From: Candidatus Puniceispirillum sp.
GTDB lineage: Bacteria > Pseudomonadota > Alphaproteobacteria > Puniceispirillales > Puniceispirillaceae
Direction of reading: 5' to 3'
Length of the DNA: 10,264 bases
Assembly (NCBI GenBank): GCA_018668795.1
Contig: JABJBD010000126.1
Location: 1 to 10,264 of the forward strand
In this document: in pieces, positions 1-6,640 of the stretch
Position numbering within the stretch: position 1 is the first letter of the stretch
How the letters are laid out: the number at the start of each line of letters is the position of its first letter
Program-made: the position numbers and the translations under genes
The notes under the pieces: generated by a model
Told to the model about the DNA's origin: nothing
The model's input: only the letters and a program-made list of their open reading frames with translations
Databases searched by the model: none

Positions 1-231
1 AACTGGCTTGCCACGCCATTTGACAGTGATCGACTGACCTTCGGCAATTTTCGAGATATCGACTTCGGTATTGGCAAGCGCCAATGTATCTGCTGCCGGG
101 TTCATCTGATCAATTAGCGGCCACGCAACGGCGGCGGCACCAACCGCGCCCATCGCATAGGTCGCTACTACAATGAAATCGCGACGCTCCGGATCTTGCA
201 GATCCTTGGTATCTGGTGTCGATTTTGTCAT
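1..231 (-). CDS. petA: Ubiquinol-cytochrome c reductase, Rieske iron-sulfur subunit (N-terminal part, cut by window edge)
   Basis: The 77 visible codons read MTKSTPDTKDLQDPERRDF and then a hydrophobic stretch (about residues 20-42, VVATYAMGAVGAAAVAWPLI). This is the layout of a Rieske protein N-terminus: a twin-arginine motif (RRDF) directly before the single membrane anchor, then the hinge (NPAADTLALA) and the start of the periplasmic domain. In the family this subunit carries the 2Fe-2S cluster of the cytochrome bc1 complex and passes electrons from ubiquinol to cytochrome c1. The cluster-binding Cys/His boxes lie outside the window. The ATG at 231 has a GAGGA Shine-Dalgarno about 6 nt upstream. 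petB and petC would be expected further left, as in the usual petABC operon. It follows hemF after 175 nt, so it may have its own promoter. Identification rests on the N-terminus only. Confidence 0.9.
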   Translation of the reverse strand, partial: MTKSTPDTKDLQDPERRDFIVVATYAMGAVGAAAVAWPLIDQMNPAADTLALANTEVDISKIAEGQSITVKWRGKPV

Positions 232-312
232 TCTATCCTCTACAACTGTTAACCCCTATTAAGGGCCCTGCCTCCTAGCAGCAGTTCCGGGCACAATTTC
301 ACCCAAATCTTG

Positions 313-327
313 CCGTGTTTTACACGG
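313..327. repeat. Short perfect hairpin in the hemF-petA gap
   Basis: CCGTGT, three T residues, then ACACGG form a 6-bp perfect stem in the 175-nt gap upstream of petA. No T-run follows on the minus strand, so it does not look like an intrinsic terminator. It could be an operator or a leader hairpin of the petA transcript. A second, AT-only stem (CTGTTTTT/AAAAACAG, loop ATAC) lies at 358-377 and a weak GGTGA/TCACC stem at 391-406, just after the hemF stop. Any of these may slow transcription or protect the hemF 3' end, but none is diagnostic. Confidence 0.4.
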
Positions 328-406
328 TAACGCGTCAGTTTCATACCCTCTTTTTATCTGTTTTTATACAAAAACAGCCTATATTTCAGTGGTGATAGAT
401 TTCACC

Positions 407-1273
407 TTATGGCCACCGCACCTCTGGCGGCATGCTCATTAGAATCGCCTCAATATTCCCACCTGTTTTCAAGCCGAACAATGTTCCGCGATCATAGAGC
501 AAATTGAACTCTACATAACGTCCACGCCGGATTAACTGTTCGTGTCGTTCGGCATCGCTCCATGGCTGATTCATAGTTGCTTCGACAATAGCGCTGTATC
601 CATCCTTGAAAGCAAGGCCAACATCCCTCGTAAAGGCGAAATCGGCGTCCCAGTTACCCGTATCCAGATTGTCATAAAATATTCCACCAGCGCCACGCGG
701 TTCATCACGATGCGGCAGATAGAAATAGTCATCACACCATTTCTTATATTTAGGATAATAGTCAGGATCATGCGCGTCACAGGCAGATTGCATCGCCGAA
801 TGAAACTTCGCCGCACTACCCTCATCAGGTAAAAGTGGGGTTAAATCGCCGCCACCACCAAACCAGCTTTTGCTTGTCGAAATAAAGCGTGTATTCATGT
901 GGGCCGCTGGCACATGCGGATTACGCATATGGGCGACAATCGAAATGCCAGACGCCCAGAAATCACCTGTGGTTTCGGCACCTGGAATTTTGCTACGAAA
1001 CTCATCAGAAAAAACGCCATGCACAGTTGAAATATTAACGCCAACTTTTTCAAATACGCGGCCATGCATGATGCTCATCTCACCGCCGCCACCGCCTTCA
1101 CGGTGCCATGTCTTGCGCTCAAAACGGCCAGATTCTTGATCGGGCGCAATGATACATTTATCCTCAATAGCTTCAAACTGCGAACAGATATTGTCACGCA
1201 ACGAAGCAAACCAAGCACCAGTTGCCTGCTTTCTGTCATCCAAAACGGTGTTTGTATGCCCATTCATCTGCAC
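407..1273 (-). CDS. hemF: Oxygen-dependent coproporphyrinogen-III oxidase
   Basis: HemF converts coproporphyrinogen III to protoporphyrinogen IX by two O2-dependent decarboxylations, a cytosolic late step of haem synthesis. The 288-aa product has the normal family length (about 300). Family motifs are clear: the early WHREGGGGGEMS block (residues 56-67), HMNTRF (125-130), FGGGGDLTP (138-146, with the conserved Asp), the signature KWCDDYFYLPHRDE (178-191) followed by RGAGGIFYD (193-201), and RYVEFNLLYDRGTLFGL (252-268). The start shown is a GTG with an AGGG Shine-Dalgarno 7 nt upstream. An ATG two codons later (1267) is possible but stands 13 nt from that site. It begins 9 nt after the CCA-transferase stop, so it is probably the last gene of the minus-strand operon. 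The O2-dependent enzyme implies an aerobic life style. Confidence 0.96.
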   Translation of the reverse strand: MQMNGHTNTVLDDRKQATGAWFASLRDNICSQFEAIEDKCIIAPDQESGRFERKTWHREGGGGGEMSIMHGRVFEKVGVNISTVHGVFSDEFRSKIPGAETTGDFWASGISIVAHMRNPHVPAAHMNTRFISTSKSWFGGGGDLTPLLPDEGSAAKFHSAMQSACDAHDPDYYPKYKKWCDDYFYLPHRDEPRGAGGIFYDNLDTGNWDADFAFTRDVGLAFKDGYSAIVEATMNQPWSDAERHEQLIRRGRYVEFNLLYDRGTLFGLKTGGNIEAILMSMPPEVRWP

Positions 1274-1282
1274 ATCAAGACC

Positions 1283-2500
1283 CTATATCTTCGCCAATAG
1301 GTCATATTTGCCAAGCGTAAAACCTGAAGCGACCCATAGCTTTTGTAGCTTGATTAGAATTTCGCCACAGACAGGCCCATTGTCAACGCCATGCGACAAT
1401 AAGTCTGCCCCCGTAACCGGACAGATCGGTGCCACCCAGCTTTGCAATTCATCCCAGCGTGTAACCGAAAAGCGTGCCTGTGCCCGCCGCGTTTTTACCG
1501 CATAGATAGCCGCTGAATCATCGCCTAAAAACCAAGCTGCCTGTTGCCATTTGTCACCTGCTAGATCAGGCAAAGCGGTATCAATATCCCGATCCATTGC
1601 CTGTAGGCGACGTGTTTCTGACTTGCTAAGGCGAAGGCGTGTTGCCAATGATGCCGTTGTACCCACAGGCATAATGCTTGCCAGCCCAATCAGCCAGTCA
1701 GCCCGATCAGGCGCATCATCAGGGGCAAGATGATGGGTGTTGAAATCGACATCACAAGCAGCTTTGGCAAGCCCTGTAGTCTGCATCAGGTTGCACGCGG
1801 TTGCCGCACCATCTGCCACAAGAATCAGTTCCATTTCGCTGCGCACCCGCTCACTAGATAGATTTTGAGCCAAATCCGCATTGCGCTGTAATGCCGCAAG
1901 CGCATCAGCATCAATATTTCCATGCCCAAACCGATATAAAAACCGGCAATAGCGCATCATACGAAGCGCATCTTCGCGGACGCGTTGGTCAGCATCGCCA
2001 ACAAAGCGCAAACAGCCCTGTTGCAAATCTGCCTGCCCATTCAGCGGATCAAATAATGCCCCTGCCGCATTCATATAGATTGCATTGATGGTAAAATCGC
2101 GTCGCCGTGCATCTTCCAGCCAGTCGGGGCTATGGCTTACTTTTGCATGGCGTCCATCAGTCTCGGTATCCAGCCTTGTATGTGTGACCTCGATCTTGGT
2201 TTTGTCCTGTAGCACCGTGATCGTGCCATGTGACAGACCCGTATGAATCACCCTCAGGCCAGCCTGTTCAAGATCACTGGCGAATGTTTCAATGGGCATA
2301 TTGACTGCCATATCAATATCACCAACGGATATGCCAGCCAGCCAGTCACGCACGGCGCCACCAACAATCCGCGCTTCGCCGCCCGCTTTGCCCGCTATGT
2401 CAAAGATTTGAAGAACAAGCGATTGATTGGCAAATGGTGGCAATGACCGCGGCGCAGAATTTATATCTGATGGTGCCAAACATGGCTGTCTAGTTATCAT
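1283..2500 (-). CDS. cca: CCA tRNA nucleotidyltransferase / poly(A) polymerase family protein
   Basis: This is a class II nucleotidyltransferase of about 405 aa that should add or repair the 3'-CCA end of tRNAs. The N-terminal catalytic head shows RIVGGAVRDWLAG (GGxVRD, residues 47-52), then GDIDMA (60-65), whose two Asp residues bind the catalytic metals. Next come RRDFTINAIYM (from about 133), which belongs to the nucleotide-selecting region, and REDALRMMRYCRF, the start of the RNA-binding domain. The C-terminal part is helical without an HD motif, as in other alphaproteobacterial members. I chose the ATG at 2500, which overlaps the upstream gene's stop by 11 nt; a TTG at 2509 would add three residues. 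CCA-adding activity rather than poly(A) polymerase activity is inferred from genome context, because the families are hard to tell apart by motif. Co-transcribed with its neighbours. Confidence 0.94.
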   Translation of the reverse strand: MITRQPCLAPSDINSAPRSLPPFANQSLVLQIFDIAGKAGGEARIVGGAVRDWLAGISVGDIDMAVNMPIETFASDLEQAGLRVIHTGLSHGTITVLQDKTKIEVTHTRLDTETDGRHAKVSHSPDWLEDARRRDFTINAIYMNAAGALFDPLNGQADLQQGCLRFVGDADQRVREDALRMMRYCRFLYRFGHGNIDADALAALQRNADLAQNLSSERVRSEMELILVADGAATACNLMQTTGLAKAACDVDFNTHHLAPDDAPDRADWLIGLASIMPVGTTASLATRLRLSKSETRRLQAMDRDIDTALPDLAGDKWQQAAWFLGDDSAAIYAVKTRRAQARFSVTRWDELQSWVAPICPVTGADLLSHGVDNGPVCGEILIKLQKLWVASGFTLGKYDLLAKI

Positions 2501-2774
2501 TATCTTCAAAGCTACCAGAACTAATCACGCCATCTTTAATAACAGCAGGGCTGTAGCTTGTGCCCGGGGTGCCTGCCCCGCCTTCAAGAGCGATAACACC
2601 GATGAAAAATACAGCTAAACCAGTTAGGCCGCCGATGATGTAAGATGTTGATATCTTAATGTCACTGGGATCAAGCCCCGCCTTTACTGCACGGCGACGT
2701 TGCCACGCTTTGACCAAGCTCATCACAATAATGGCTGCACCAAGCGCAGATAGAATAATCAGATATCGCCGCAT
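2490..2774 (-). CDS. Small two-helix membrane protein, DUF6111-like
   Basis: A 94-aa protein with two hydrophobic helices (about residues 4-20 and 45-63), separated by a basic stretch (KAWQRRRAVKAG). It ends in a soluble tail GTPGTSYSPAVIKDG. From memory, the tail resembles the G-PPGS-Y-PA-x-DG signature of DUF6111, a family of small membrane proteins often found beside CCA transferase in alphaproteobacteria; this match is unverified. The start is the ATG at 2774, sharing one base with the Nudix stop (TAATG) and preceded by AGGAA 7 nt upstream. A longer reading from 2879 would run through the Nudix gene in another frame and lacks support. Its stop overlaps the cca start, so translation is likely coupled. 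Function is unknown. Confidence 0.8.
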   Translation of the reverse strand: MRRYLIILSALGAAIIVMSLVKAWQRRRAVKAGLDPSDIKISTSYIIGGLTGLAVFFIGVIALEGGAGTPGTSYSPAVIKDGVISSGSFEDNDN

Positions 2775-3391
2775 TAACCTGTTCCTTTTTGCCCTTGAAT
2801 ATGCAACCTGTCGGACAATTCGACGATGATGGCCGCTGAAAGTCCCCATATATAATGGGTTGGATGATCTATAACCCAAGTTTGTCGTGCAACACCATCA
2901 CGTTCATGTATTTGTCGCCTGTAATTCTGACGATCTAGCATATGATCAAGCGGTAATAGCAAAATATCATCGACCTCAGCCGGATCAGGCGAGAGCATCA
3001 CTTGGGCACCCTCGTCACGTCCGATCATACCGACAATTGGCGCGACAATAAAGCCCGCAGGACTTCGTAGAACCGAAAGTGACCCAAGTATGGTCACGTG
3101 ATCAGGTTTTAATGCCACTTCCTCATGCGCTTCGCGCAAAGCGGCATCAACCGGCGTGGCATCATGTGTTTCAATTTTGCCGCCGGGAAAACTGATCTGT
3201 CCTGCATGAGTGGCCAAATGCGGCGCGCGGCGCGTCATGAGAATATGCAAGCTATGCTGATGCTTGATTAAACCCACCAGCACCGCCGCCGGCCTGTCGG
3301 TTGCGAGCGCGGATTCGGACATATCCTTGATATCGCCGTTCATATGGTGCGGCGGCGTCAGCACCGATGTAATTTTTGCTAGATCACCCAT
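2774..3391 (-). CDS. CoA pyrophosphatase, Nudix hydrolase of the NudL/NUDT7 type
   Basis: A Nudix enzyme of about 205 aa. Residues 53-69 read MTRRAPHLATHAGQISF, the segment that marks the CoA pyrophosphatase subfamily (RR-x3-L-x2-HAGQ-x-SFPGG). It leads into a Nudix box with PGGKIE, D77 and REAHEE (86-91), whose glutamates bind the metal ions. As in NudL relatives, the box carries an Asp at the first acidic position and one extra residue before RE compared with MutT. The family splits CoA and acyl-CoA into 3',5'-ADP and (acyl)phosphopantetheine. The start is taken as the ATG at 3391; a TTG at 3400, overlapping the upstream stop, is the alternative. Start choice is uncertain because the Shine-Dalgarno (GGAT) is weak. 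It lies between the DUF1285 gene and the small membrane-protein gene in a conserved cluster. Confidence 0.93.
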   Translation of the reverse strand: MGDLAKITSVLTPPHHMNGDIKDMSESALATDRPAAVLVGLIKHQHSLHILMTRRAPHLATHAGQISFPGGKIETHDATPVDAALREAHEEVALKPDHVTILGSLSVLRSPAGFIVAPIVGMIGRDEGAQVMLSPDPAEVDDILLLPLDHMLDRQNYRRQIHERDGVARQTWVIDHPTHYIWGLSAAIIVELSDRLHIQGQKGTG

Positions 3392-3396
3392 AACGA

Positions 3397-3918
3397 TCAA
3401 TCCATAAGCGGAAAAAAGCTACCCGCACTCCAAACACCCAGACGGCCATCATCGTCCGATTCAGCCAGTGCCGCCAATTCGTAATAAACAGGCCGGCTCA
3501 GTTTGGCATCAAGCCGGTCTCTGATCGTGACATAGGGGCGCGCATCACCATCCTCGGCTGTTTGCATTCGTAGCTTATGATCATTATCGATGCGCACAAT
3601 ATCACCGACATTCGTTGTGAGTTTCAATTCACGGTCTATCCCCTGTCCAGTTACCGCGAGGGCAATGCCAATAAATGGGGCATCTTCAACCGTTATTTGC
3701 CCGCGTTCAACCGGCGTAACCAACCAGAATGTGCCATCTTCATACCGTTGAAGCACCGATGCAAACAACCGCACCAAGCCCTGACGCCCAATAAGACCAC
3801 CTTCATGAAACCAAGTGCCGTCAGCCGCAATACGAATATCGAATTGCTGCGGCGTTAACCGGTTAATTTTTTCAAGCGAACTTTGCGTTTTTGTAATGTC
3901 AGACGGGGTTTTAGCCAT
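3397..3918 (-). CDS. DUF1285 domain-containing protein
   Basis: A 173-aa soluble protein. Its core IRIAADGTWFHEGGLIGRQ, LVRLFASVLQRYEDG and FWLVTPVERGQITVEDAPF fits the DUF1285 pattern (W-x-HEG-x-I-R, LV-LF-VL-R, WL-TP-E-G-I-VEDAPF). The biochemical role of this family is not established. It is the first gene of the minus-strand cluster that continues with the CoA pyrophosphatase, the small membrane protein, cca and hemF. Its ATG at 3918 lies about 30 nt downstream of a good promoter candidate (3952-3981). No clear Shine-Dalgarno precedes it. No membrane segment or signal peptide is visible, so it is expected in the cytoplasm. Confidence 0.88.
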   Translation of the reverse strand: MAKTPSDITKTQSSLEKINRLTPQQFDIRIAADGTWFHEGGLIGRQGLVRLFASVLQRYEDGTFWLVTPVERGQITVEDAPFIGIALAVTGQGIDRELKLTTNVGDIVRIDNDHKLRMQTAEDGDARPYVTIRDRLDAKLSRPVYYELAALAESDDDGRLGVWSAGSFFPLMD

Positions 3919-3951
3919 GCGACATAATATCAGGATTTTACCATCATAAAA

Positions 3952-3981
3952 ATTATTTTTAAGTCGCTAACCTTTTGTAAA
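3952..3981 (-). promoter_or_regulatory. Sigma-70-like promoter candidate for the DUF1285-nudix-cca-hemF operon
   Basis: Read on the minus strand there is TTTACA (3981-3976, 5 of 6 matches to TTGACA), an 18-nt spacer, and AATAAT (3957-3952, 5 of 6 matches to TATAAT). Transcription would start near 3945, giving a short leader to the ATG at 3918. This is by motif only. Confidence 0.5.
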
Positions 3982-3989
3982 TCTTTTTC

Positions 3990-3998
3990 TGAGATAAT
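3990..3998 (+). promoter_or_regulatory. Extended -10 promoter candidate, plus strand
   Basis: TGAGATAAT fits an extended -10 element (TGn plus GATAAT, 5 of 6 matches) with no convincing -35. It would start transcription near 4005, leaving a leader of about 195 nt before the 265-aa gene. It stands back to back with the minus-strand promoter candidate. The surrounding 281-nt gap (3919-4199) is strongly AT-rich and holds no other recognised feature apart from the short ORF and the inverted repeat described separately. Confidence 0.3.
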
Positions 3999-4104
3999 AC
4001 AGCCTTGAGATAGAAAAAATGATGTTTAAGCATTGTTTTAATTCGCTTTTTATTATTTGAGGCAATGTGTTGAAACTGTGCGAATAGACTGTACGAATAC
4101 TGGG

Positions 4105-4203
4105 ATGGAACAAAGATTAATCAAAAAACGTGTCATTAAAATTGAAAAACACGTTCTAGAGGGTAAAAATCTGCTTGGCCAGATTCTGTTGTTAAAATCA
4201 TGA
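4105..4203 (+). CDS. Possible 32-aa leader ORF, ATGA-coupled to the next gene
   Basis: An ATG at 4105 opens a 32-codon frame (MEQRLIKKRVIKIEKHVLEG, then KNLLGQILLLKS). Its TGA stop overlaps the ATG of the following gene in an ATGA junction. The peptide is basic, with an amphipathic-looking end. The same frame stays open upstream to 4042 with GTG (4078) and TTG (4057) as other possible starts. No good Shine-Dalgarno sequence precedes any of them, so this may be a chance frame in an AT-rich leader. The ATGA overlap, together with the lack of a ribosome site before the next gene, is the argument that it is translated and couples to it. Confidence 0.3.
   Translation: MEQRLIKKRVIKIEKHVLEGKNLLGQILLLKS
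4127..4155. repeat. Inverted repeat upstream of the 265-aa gene
   Basis: AACGTGT (4127-4133) and ACACGTT (4149-4155) are exact inverted arms separated by 15 nt. The dyad could be an operator or a leader stem. It falls within the possible leader ORF. Confidence 0.4.
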
Positions 4204-4997
4204 GAAAAGTGATGCGTTCAGAAATTCTGATAAACAAAAAGGGGATCGTCCAGTCATCAGCAGGCGATGCCCCGCCAGAAGGCGGTGTATGTGTTATCCG
4301 CACCAATCAGGAATATTCAATTACCTTTGATGATAAACCGTCACCATCTGCGCTGATTAGTCTTATTCGTACATTAAGATCGGCTTCTGGAGCGATGATT
4401 TTGACTGGTAAACACCTCAACGAAAACCACCCAACCCCGCAAAATGCCTTTATCACAATTGCCCGCATGGCATTGCACACTATTGAAAATGAGCCAGATG
4501 CCAAATTCAAAAGCCAGCTTGACCTTTTTTCTATGACCCATTCAGGCAACCATCAGCTTCCCGAAGCCTTAATGCCACTGGCGCGCCTGAATCTGCTTGG
4601 CAAAGACGTGCCATCCGCGTTGATGCAGGTGGTGAATGCCAACATAGATAATCTGGTTTCAATCGGACAGACAATGTCGATGCGATTATGCTTTCTATCT
4701 TTACCGCAAAGTTTTTTATGGCCAGAGGTAACAATACAAAAAGGCGATACGCTTGATGAATGTTTCCCCAAAGATACAGAATATTGGCTCAGTGTAATAT
4801 ATGAAACGGCTTTTGCCCTGAAATTACCCCTGTATCATCATGGCATCATCAAAATGTCAGGAATTATGCCTGACGACACGCATCTTCCATTCCATCGTCT
4901 AATCTATCCCCTCGCCCCCATATCAGACCGCCCGCATAATTATCGTGTTCTCAGCGTTGCCTGTGTCACCGACCCTGATAATGCGCCCATCATCTGA
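4200..4997 (+). CDS. Unrecognised 265-aa protein, possibly PAS-like at its C-terminus
   Basis: I do not recognise this protein. It has no signal peptide, membrane segment, zinc site or obvious catalytic motif. The N-terminal third contains SEILINKKGIV and a short Ser/Ala/Leu-rich helix. The middle is helical (ALMPLARLNLLGKDVPSALM). The C-terminal part, IYETAFALKLPLYHHGII followed by HRLIYPLAPISDRPHNYRV, has the look of the last strands of alphaproteobacterial PAS_5-type domains, which end in a RLLLPL-type strand. That resemblance is weak and from memory. Its start at 4200 overlaps a possible leader ORF (ATGA). A second ATG at 4212 has a GAGA-type ribosome site and is an alternative. It is flanked by non-coding AT-rich DNA on both sides, so it looks monocistronic apart from the leader. 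A two-component or signalling role would be speculation. Confidence 0.65.
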   Translation: MRKVMRSEILINKKGIVQSSAGDAPPEGGVCVIRTNQEYSITFDDKPSPSALISLIRTLRSASGAMILTGKHLNENHPTPQNAFITIARMALHTIENEPDAKFKSQLDLFSMTHSGNHQLPEALMPLARLNLLGKDVPSALMQVVNANIDNLVSIGQTMSMRLCFLSLPQSFLWPEVTIQKGDTLDECFPKDTEYWLSVIYETAFALKLPLYHHGIIKMSGIMPDDTHLPFHRLIYPLAPISDRPHNYRVLSVACVTDPDNAPII

Positions 4998-5032
4998 CCT
5001 ATCTAATCACTTCAAAAGCCAAGAAAAGCCTA

Positions 5033-5057
5033 GCGTATTAAAAACAACGCATTTTTT
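5033..5057 (+). terminator. Weak terminator-like element after the 265-aa gene
   Basis: GCGT and ACGC (5033-5036/5047-5050) form a 4-bp stem followed by A and six T residues. The stem is short, so termination here is only a possibility. The 161-nt gap before arsR otherwise holds its promoter region. Confidence 0.2.
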
Positions 5058-5145
5058 ATGTAGCCTTTAACGGATAAGTAACCTTTTTAAGATACATTAG
5101 AAAACGAATAGAGATACGTCGCCATATCTTGGACTTTAATTCACT

Positions 5146-5151
5146 AGGAGG
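5146..5151 (+). promoter_or_regulatory. Perfect Shine-Dalgarno that fixes the arsR-type gene start
   Basis: AGGAGG lies 7 nt before the ATG at 5159. It decides against the longer TTG reading at 5129 and predicts strong translation of the regulator. Confidence 0.85.
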
Positions 5152-5158
5152 AAAATTC

Positions 5159-5488
5159 ATGGCTCGCTTACCCGACTTGGAAACAGAGCAGTCAAAGGCA
5201 ACAACGATTTTGCGTGCTATGGGCAATTCTAAACGTTTGCGTATTCTCAACGAACTTGCCGATGGACAAGAACGTTCAGTGTCTGAACTTGAGGAAATCA
5301 TCGCTACACTTAGTCAATCAGCATTATCACAACATCTTGGTCGCTTGCGACGGGCAAATATTGTGCGTACACGCCGCGCCTCACAAACCATCTATTACTC
5401 GATAGAGGATGCTGATGTTCTTCGTATTCTACGTTTGCTTACGCATATCTATATAGATGATCCTGCGATGAAGAAAACTAGACACTAA
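5159..5488 (+). CDS. ArsR-family winged-helix transcriptional regulator lacking cysteines
   Basis: A 109-aa ArsR-family DNA-binding protein. The order is an N-terminal helix, AMGNSKRLRILNELADG (about 20-36), a helix with VSELEE (41-46), the recognition helix SQSALSQHLGRLRR (52-65), and a beta wing VRTRRASQTIYYSI (69-82). A dimerisation helix (DVLRILRLLTHIY) follows. The recognition helix and wing resemble the BigR/SqrR/YgaV group of sulfur- or redox-sensing ArsR proteins. Those proteins sense through a cysteine pair, but this one contains no cysteine at all and lacks the metal box ELCVCDL. It must therefore use another signal or act without one. The TauE/SafE gene follows after 237 nt on the same strand, so that gene is the likeliest target. 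Candidate operator motifs are listed separately. The family call is firm; the signal is unknown. Confidence 0.92.
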   Translation: MARLPDLETEQSKATTILRAMGNSKRLRILNELADGQERSVSELEEIIATLSQSALSQHLGRLRRANIVRTRRASQTIYYSIEDADVLRILRLLTHIYIDDPAMKKTRH

Positions 5489-5495
5489 CAAATTG

Positions 5496-5513
5496 TATAA
5501 TGTATATATTATA
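5496..5513. promoter_or_regulatory. AT-rich palindrome downstream of arsR, operator candidate
   Basis: TATAAT, GTATAT, ATTATA give a perfect dyad of 6-bp arms around a 6-nt centre, just after the regulator's stop. It contains AATGTATAT, which recurs at 5725-5733 over the tauE start codon. The reverse complement ATACATT lies at 5092-5098 upstream of arsR. AT-rich palindromes are usual ArsR-family binding sites, but this sequence has not been matched to any known box. Confidence 0.35.
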
Positions 5514-5519
5514 TCATAT

Positions 5520-5547
5520 ACTCAGCCTTCGTTCTTGAAAGCTGGGT
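5520..5547 (+). repeat. Imperfect hairpin after arsR
   Basis: ACTCAGC pairs with GCTGGGT (one G-U). After a single mismatch, TTC pairs with GAA around the loop GTTCTT. There is no T-run after it, so it is at best a weak or Rho-dependent end for the arsR transcript. Confidence 0.45.
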
Positions 5548-5610
5548 AACGTCATGTTGCCTTGGATGCGTCCAAACTGAGGTCAAAAGTAAATAACGCC
5601 CCAAAACCGG

Positions 5611-5616
5611 TATAAT
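5611..5616 (+). promoter_or_regulatory. Perfect -10 box, candidate promoter for tauE
   Basis: A TATAAT hexamer lies 110 nt before the tauE start. No good -35 is found 16-18 nt upstream (AGTAAA region), so an activator would be needed or this is chance. If real, tauE has its own transcript with a leader of about 100 nt. Confidence 0.3.
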
Positions 5617-5725
5617 TTGAGTTGAATAGCATTCTTATTTGTGCAAAACGGTGTTTCAAGAGAGGGTTAAGGCGGATTTAATCATCATCTCTGTTCATAA
5701 GCACATGATCTGGCGTTACATATAA

Positions 5726-6640
5726 ATGTATATTTATCTACCCATTGCGGAAATTTCGATGCATATCGGGATCATTATTGGTCTTGGTGGCGGAGTCGGC
5801 TTTTTATCAGGACTTTTTGGTGTCGGCGGCGGTTTCCTTATGACGCCCCTGTTGATTTTCTTTGGTGTGCCGCCAGTTGTGGCTGTGGCTACCGAAGCTA
5901 ATCAGATTGTCGCTTCTTCAGTTTCAGGCGTGCTGGCACATATGCGACGAAGCAATGTCGATTTCAAAATGGGAACCATTCTTCTTATTGGTGGTGTTAT
6001 CGGCTCAACACTTGGCGTGTTTCTTTTCGCGCTCCTGCGTGAACTTGGCCAGATTGATCTGGTTATCAAACTTTCCTATGTCGTCCTACTGGGCATCGTT
6101 GGCAGCCTGATGCTTGCCGAAAGTGTGCGTGCCATTCTGCGCACACGCCAGCCTGGCGCGGCGCGCGGCAAGCTGCATCAGCATAACTGGCTTCATGGCC
6201 TGCCATTCAAAATGCGGTTTCGCCGCTCGAAGCTCTATATTTCAGCCTTACTTCCTCTGGGTATCGGCGCTTTTGTTGGTGTTCTAGCTGCTATTATGGG
6301 GGTTGGGGGTGGCTTTATTATGGTGCCCGCAATGATCTATATCCTTGGCATGCCAACGGCTGTCGTGGTGGGCACATCGCTGTTCCAGATTATCTTTGTT
6401 ACAGCCAACGTGACAATTTTGCAGTCTGTTCAGACGCAAACTGTTGATTTTGTGCTTGCTGGCCTGTTGCTGTTCGGGGCGGTTATTGGCGCGCAGTTTG
6501 GTACCCGTGCTGGCGCAAAATTGCGCGGTGAACAGTTGCGCGGCCTTCTTGCGCTGATGGTGATTGCTGTCTGTGTAAAGCTGGGCTTTGATCTGGCTTT
6601 GCATCCCGCCAGCCTCTATTCGGTGGAGTTGCTGAAATGA
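5726..6640 (+). CDS. TauE/SafE (TSUP) family membrane permease, putative sulfur-compound exporter
   Basis: A 304-aa inner-membrane protein of the TSUP family, whose members move sulfite, sulfonates or related anions. It shows the family's internal duplication: GLFGVGGGFLMTPLLI (30-44) with EANQI (57-61) in the first half, and IMGVGGGFIMVPAMI (190-204) with TSLFQI (217-222) in the second. About eight hydrophobic helices alternate with a cytoplasmic basic loop around 138-169. The start MYIYLPIAEISMHI agrees with the conserved N-terminus I know from alphaproteobacterial homologues, although no clear Shine-Dalgarno precedes it. Its last codons overlap the next gene (ATGA). Substrate cannot be read from the sequence. 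Pairing with an ArsR regulator of BigR appearance and a TIGR02186-type protein supports sulfur compounds by analogy. Confidence 0.93.
   Translation: MYIYLPIAEISMHIGIIIGLGGGVGFLSGLFGVGGGFLMTPLLIFFGVPPVVAVATEANQIVASSVSGVLAHMRRSNVDFKMGTILLIGGVIGSTLGVFLFALLRELGQIDLVIKLSYVVLLGIVGSLMLAESVRAILRTRQPGAARGKLHQHNWLHGLPFKMRFRRSKLYISALLPLGIGAFVGVLAAIMGVGGGFIMVPAMIYILGMPTAVVVGTSLFQIIFVTANVTILQSVQTQTVDFVLAGLLLFGAVIGAQFGTRAGAKLRGEQLRGLLALMVIAVCVKLGFDLALHPASLYSVELLK

Noticed and set aside
358..377. Intrinsic terminator after hemF
   Set aside because: The 8-bp stem is almost all A-T and the minus strand has no T-run after it.
542..1505. Several plus-strand open frames opposite hemF and cca
   Set aside because: They are antisense to genes with clear family motifs, have no ribosome sites or recognisable products, and are frame shadows.
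2775..2879. N-terminal extension of the small membrane protein to 2879
   Set aside because: It lies wholly within the Nudix gene in another frame; the ATG at 2774 has a Shine-Dalgarno and a TAATG junction.
5129..5158. Longer N-terminus of the ArsR regulator from a TTG
   Set aside because: A perfect AGGAGG lies inside this stretch, 7 nt before the ATG at 5159, and ArsR proteins do not need the extra ten residues.
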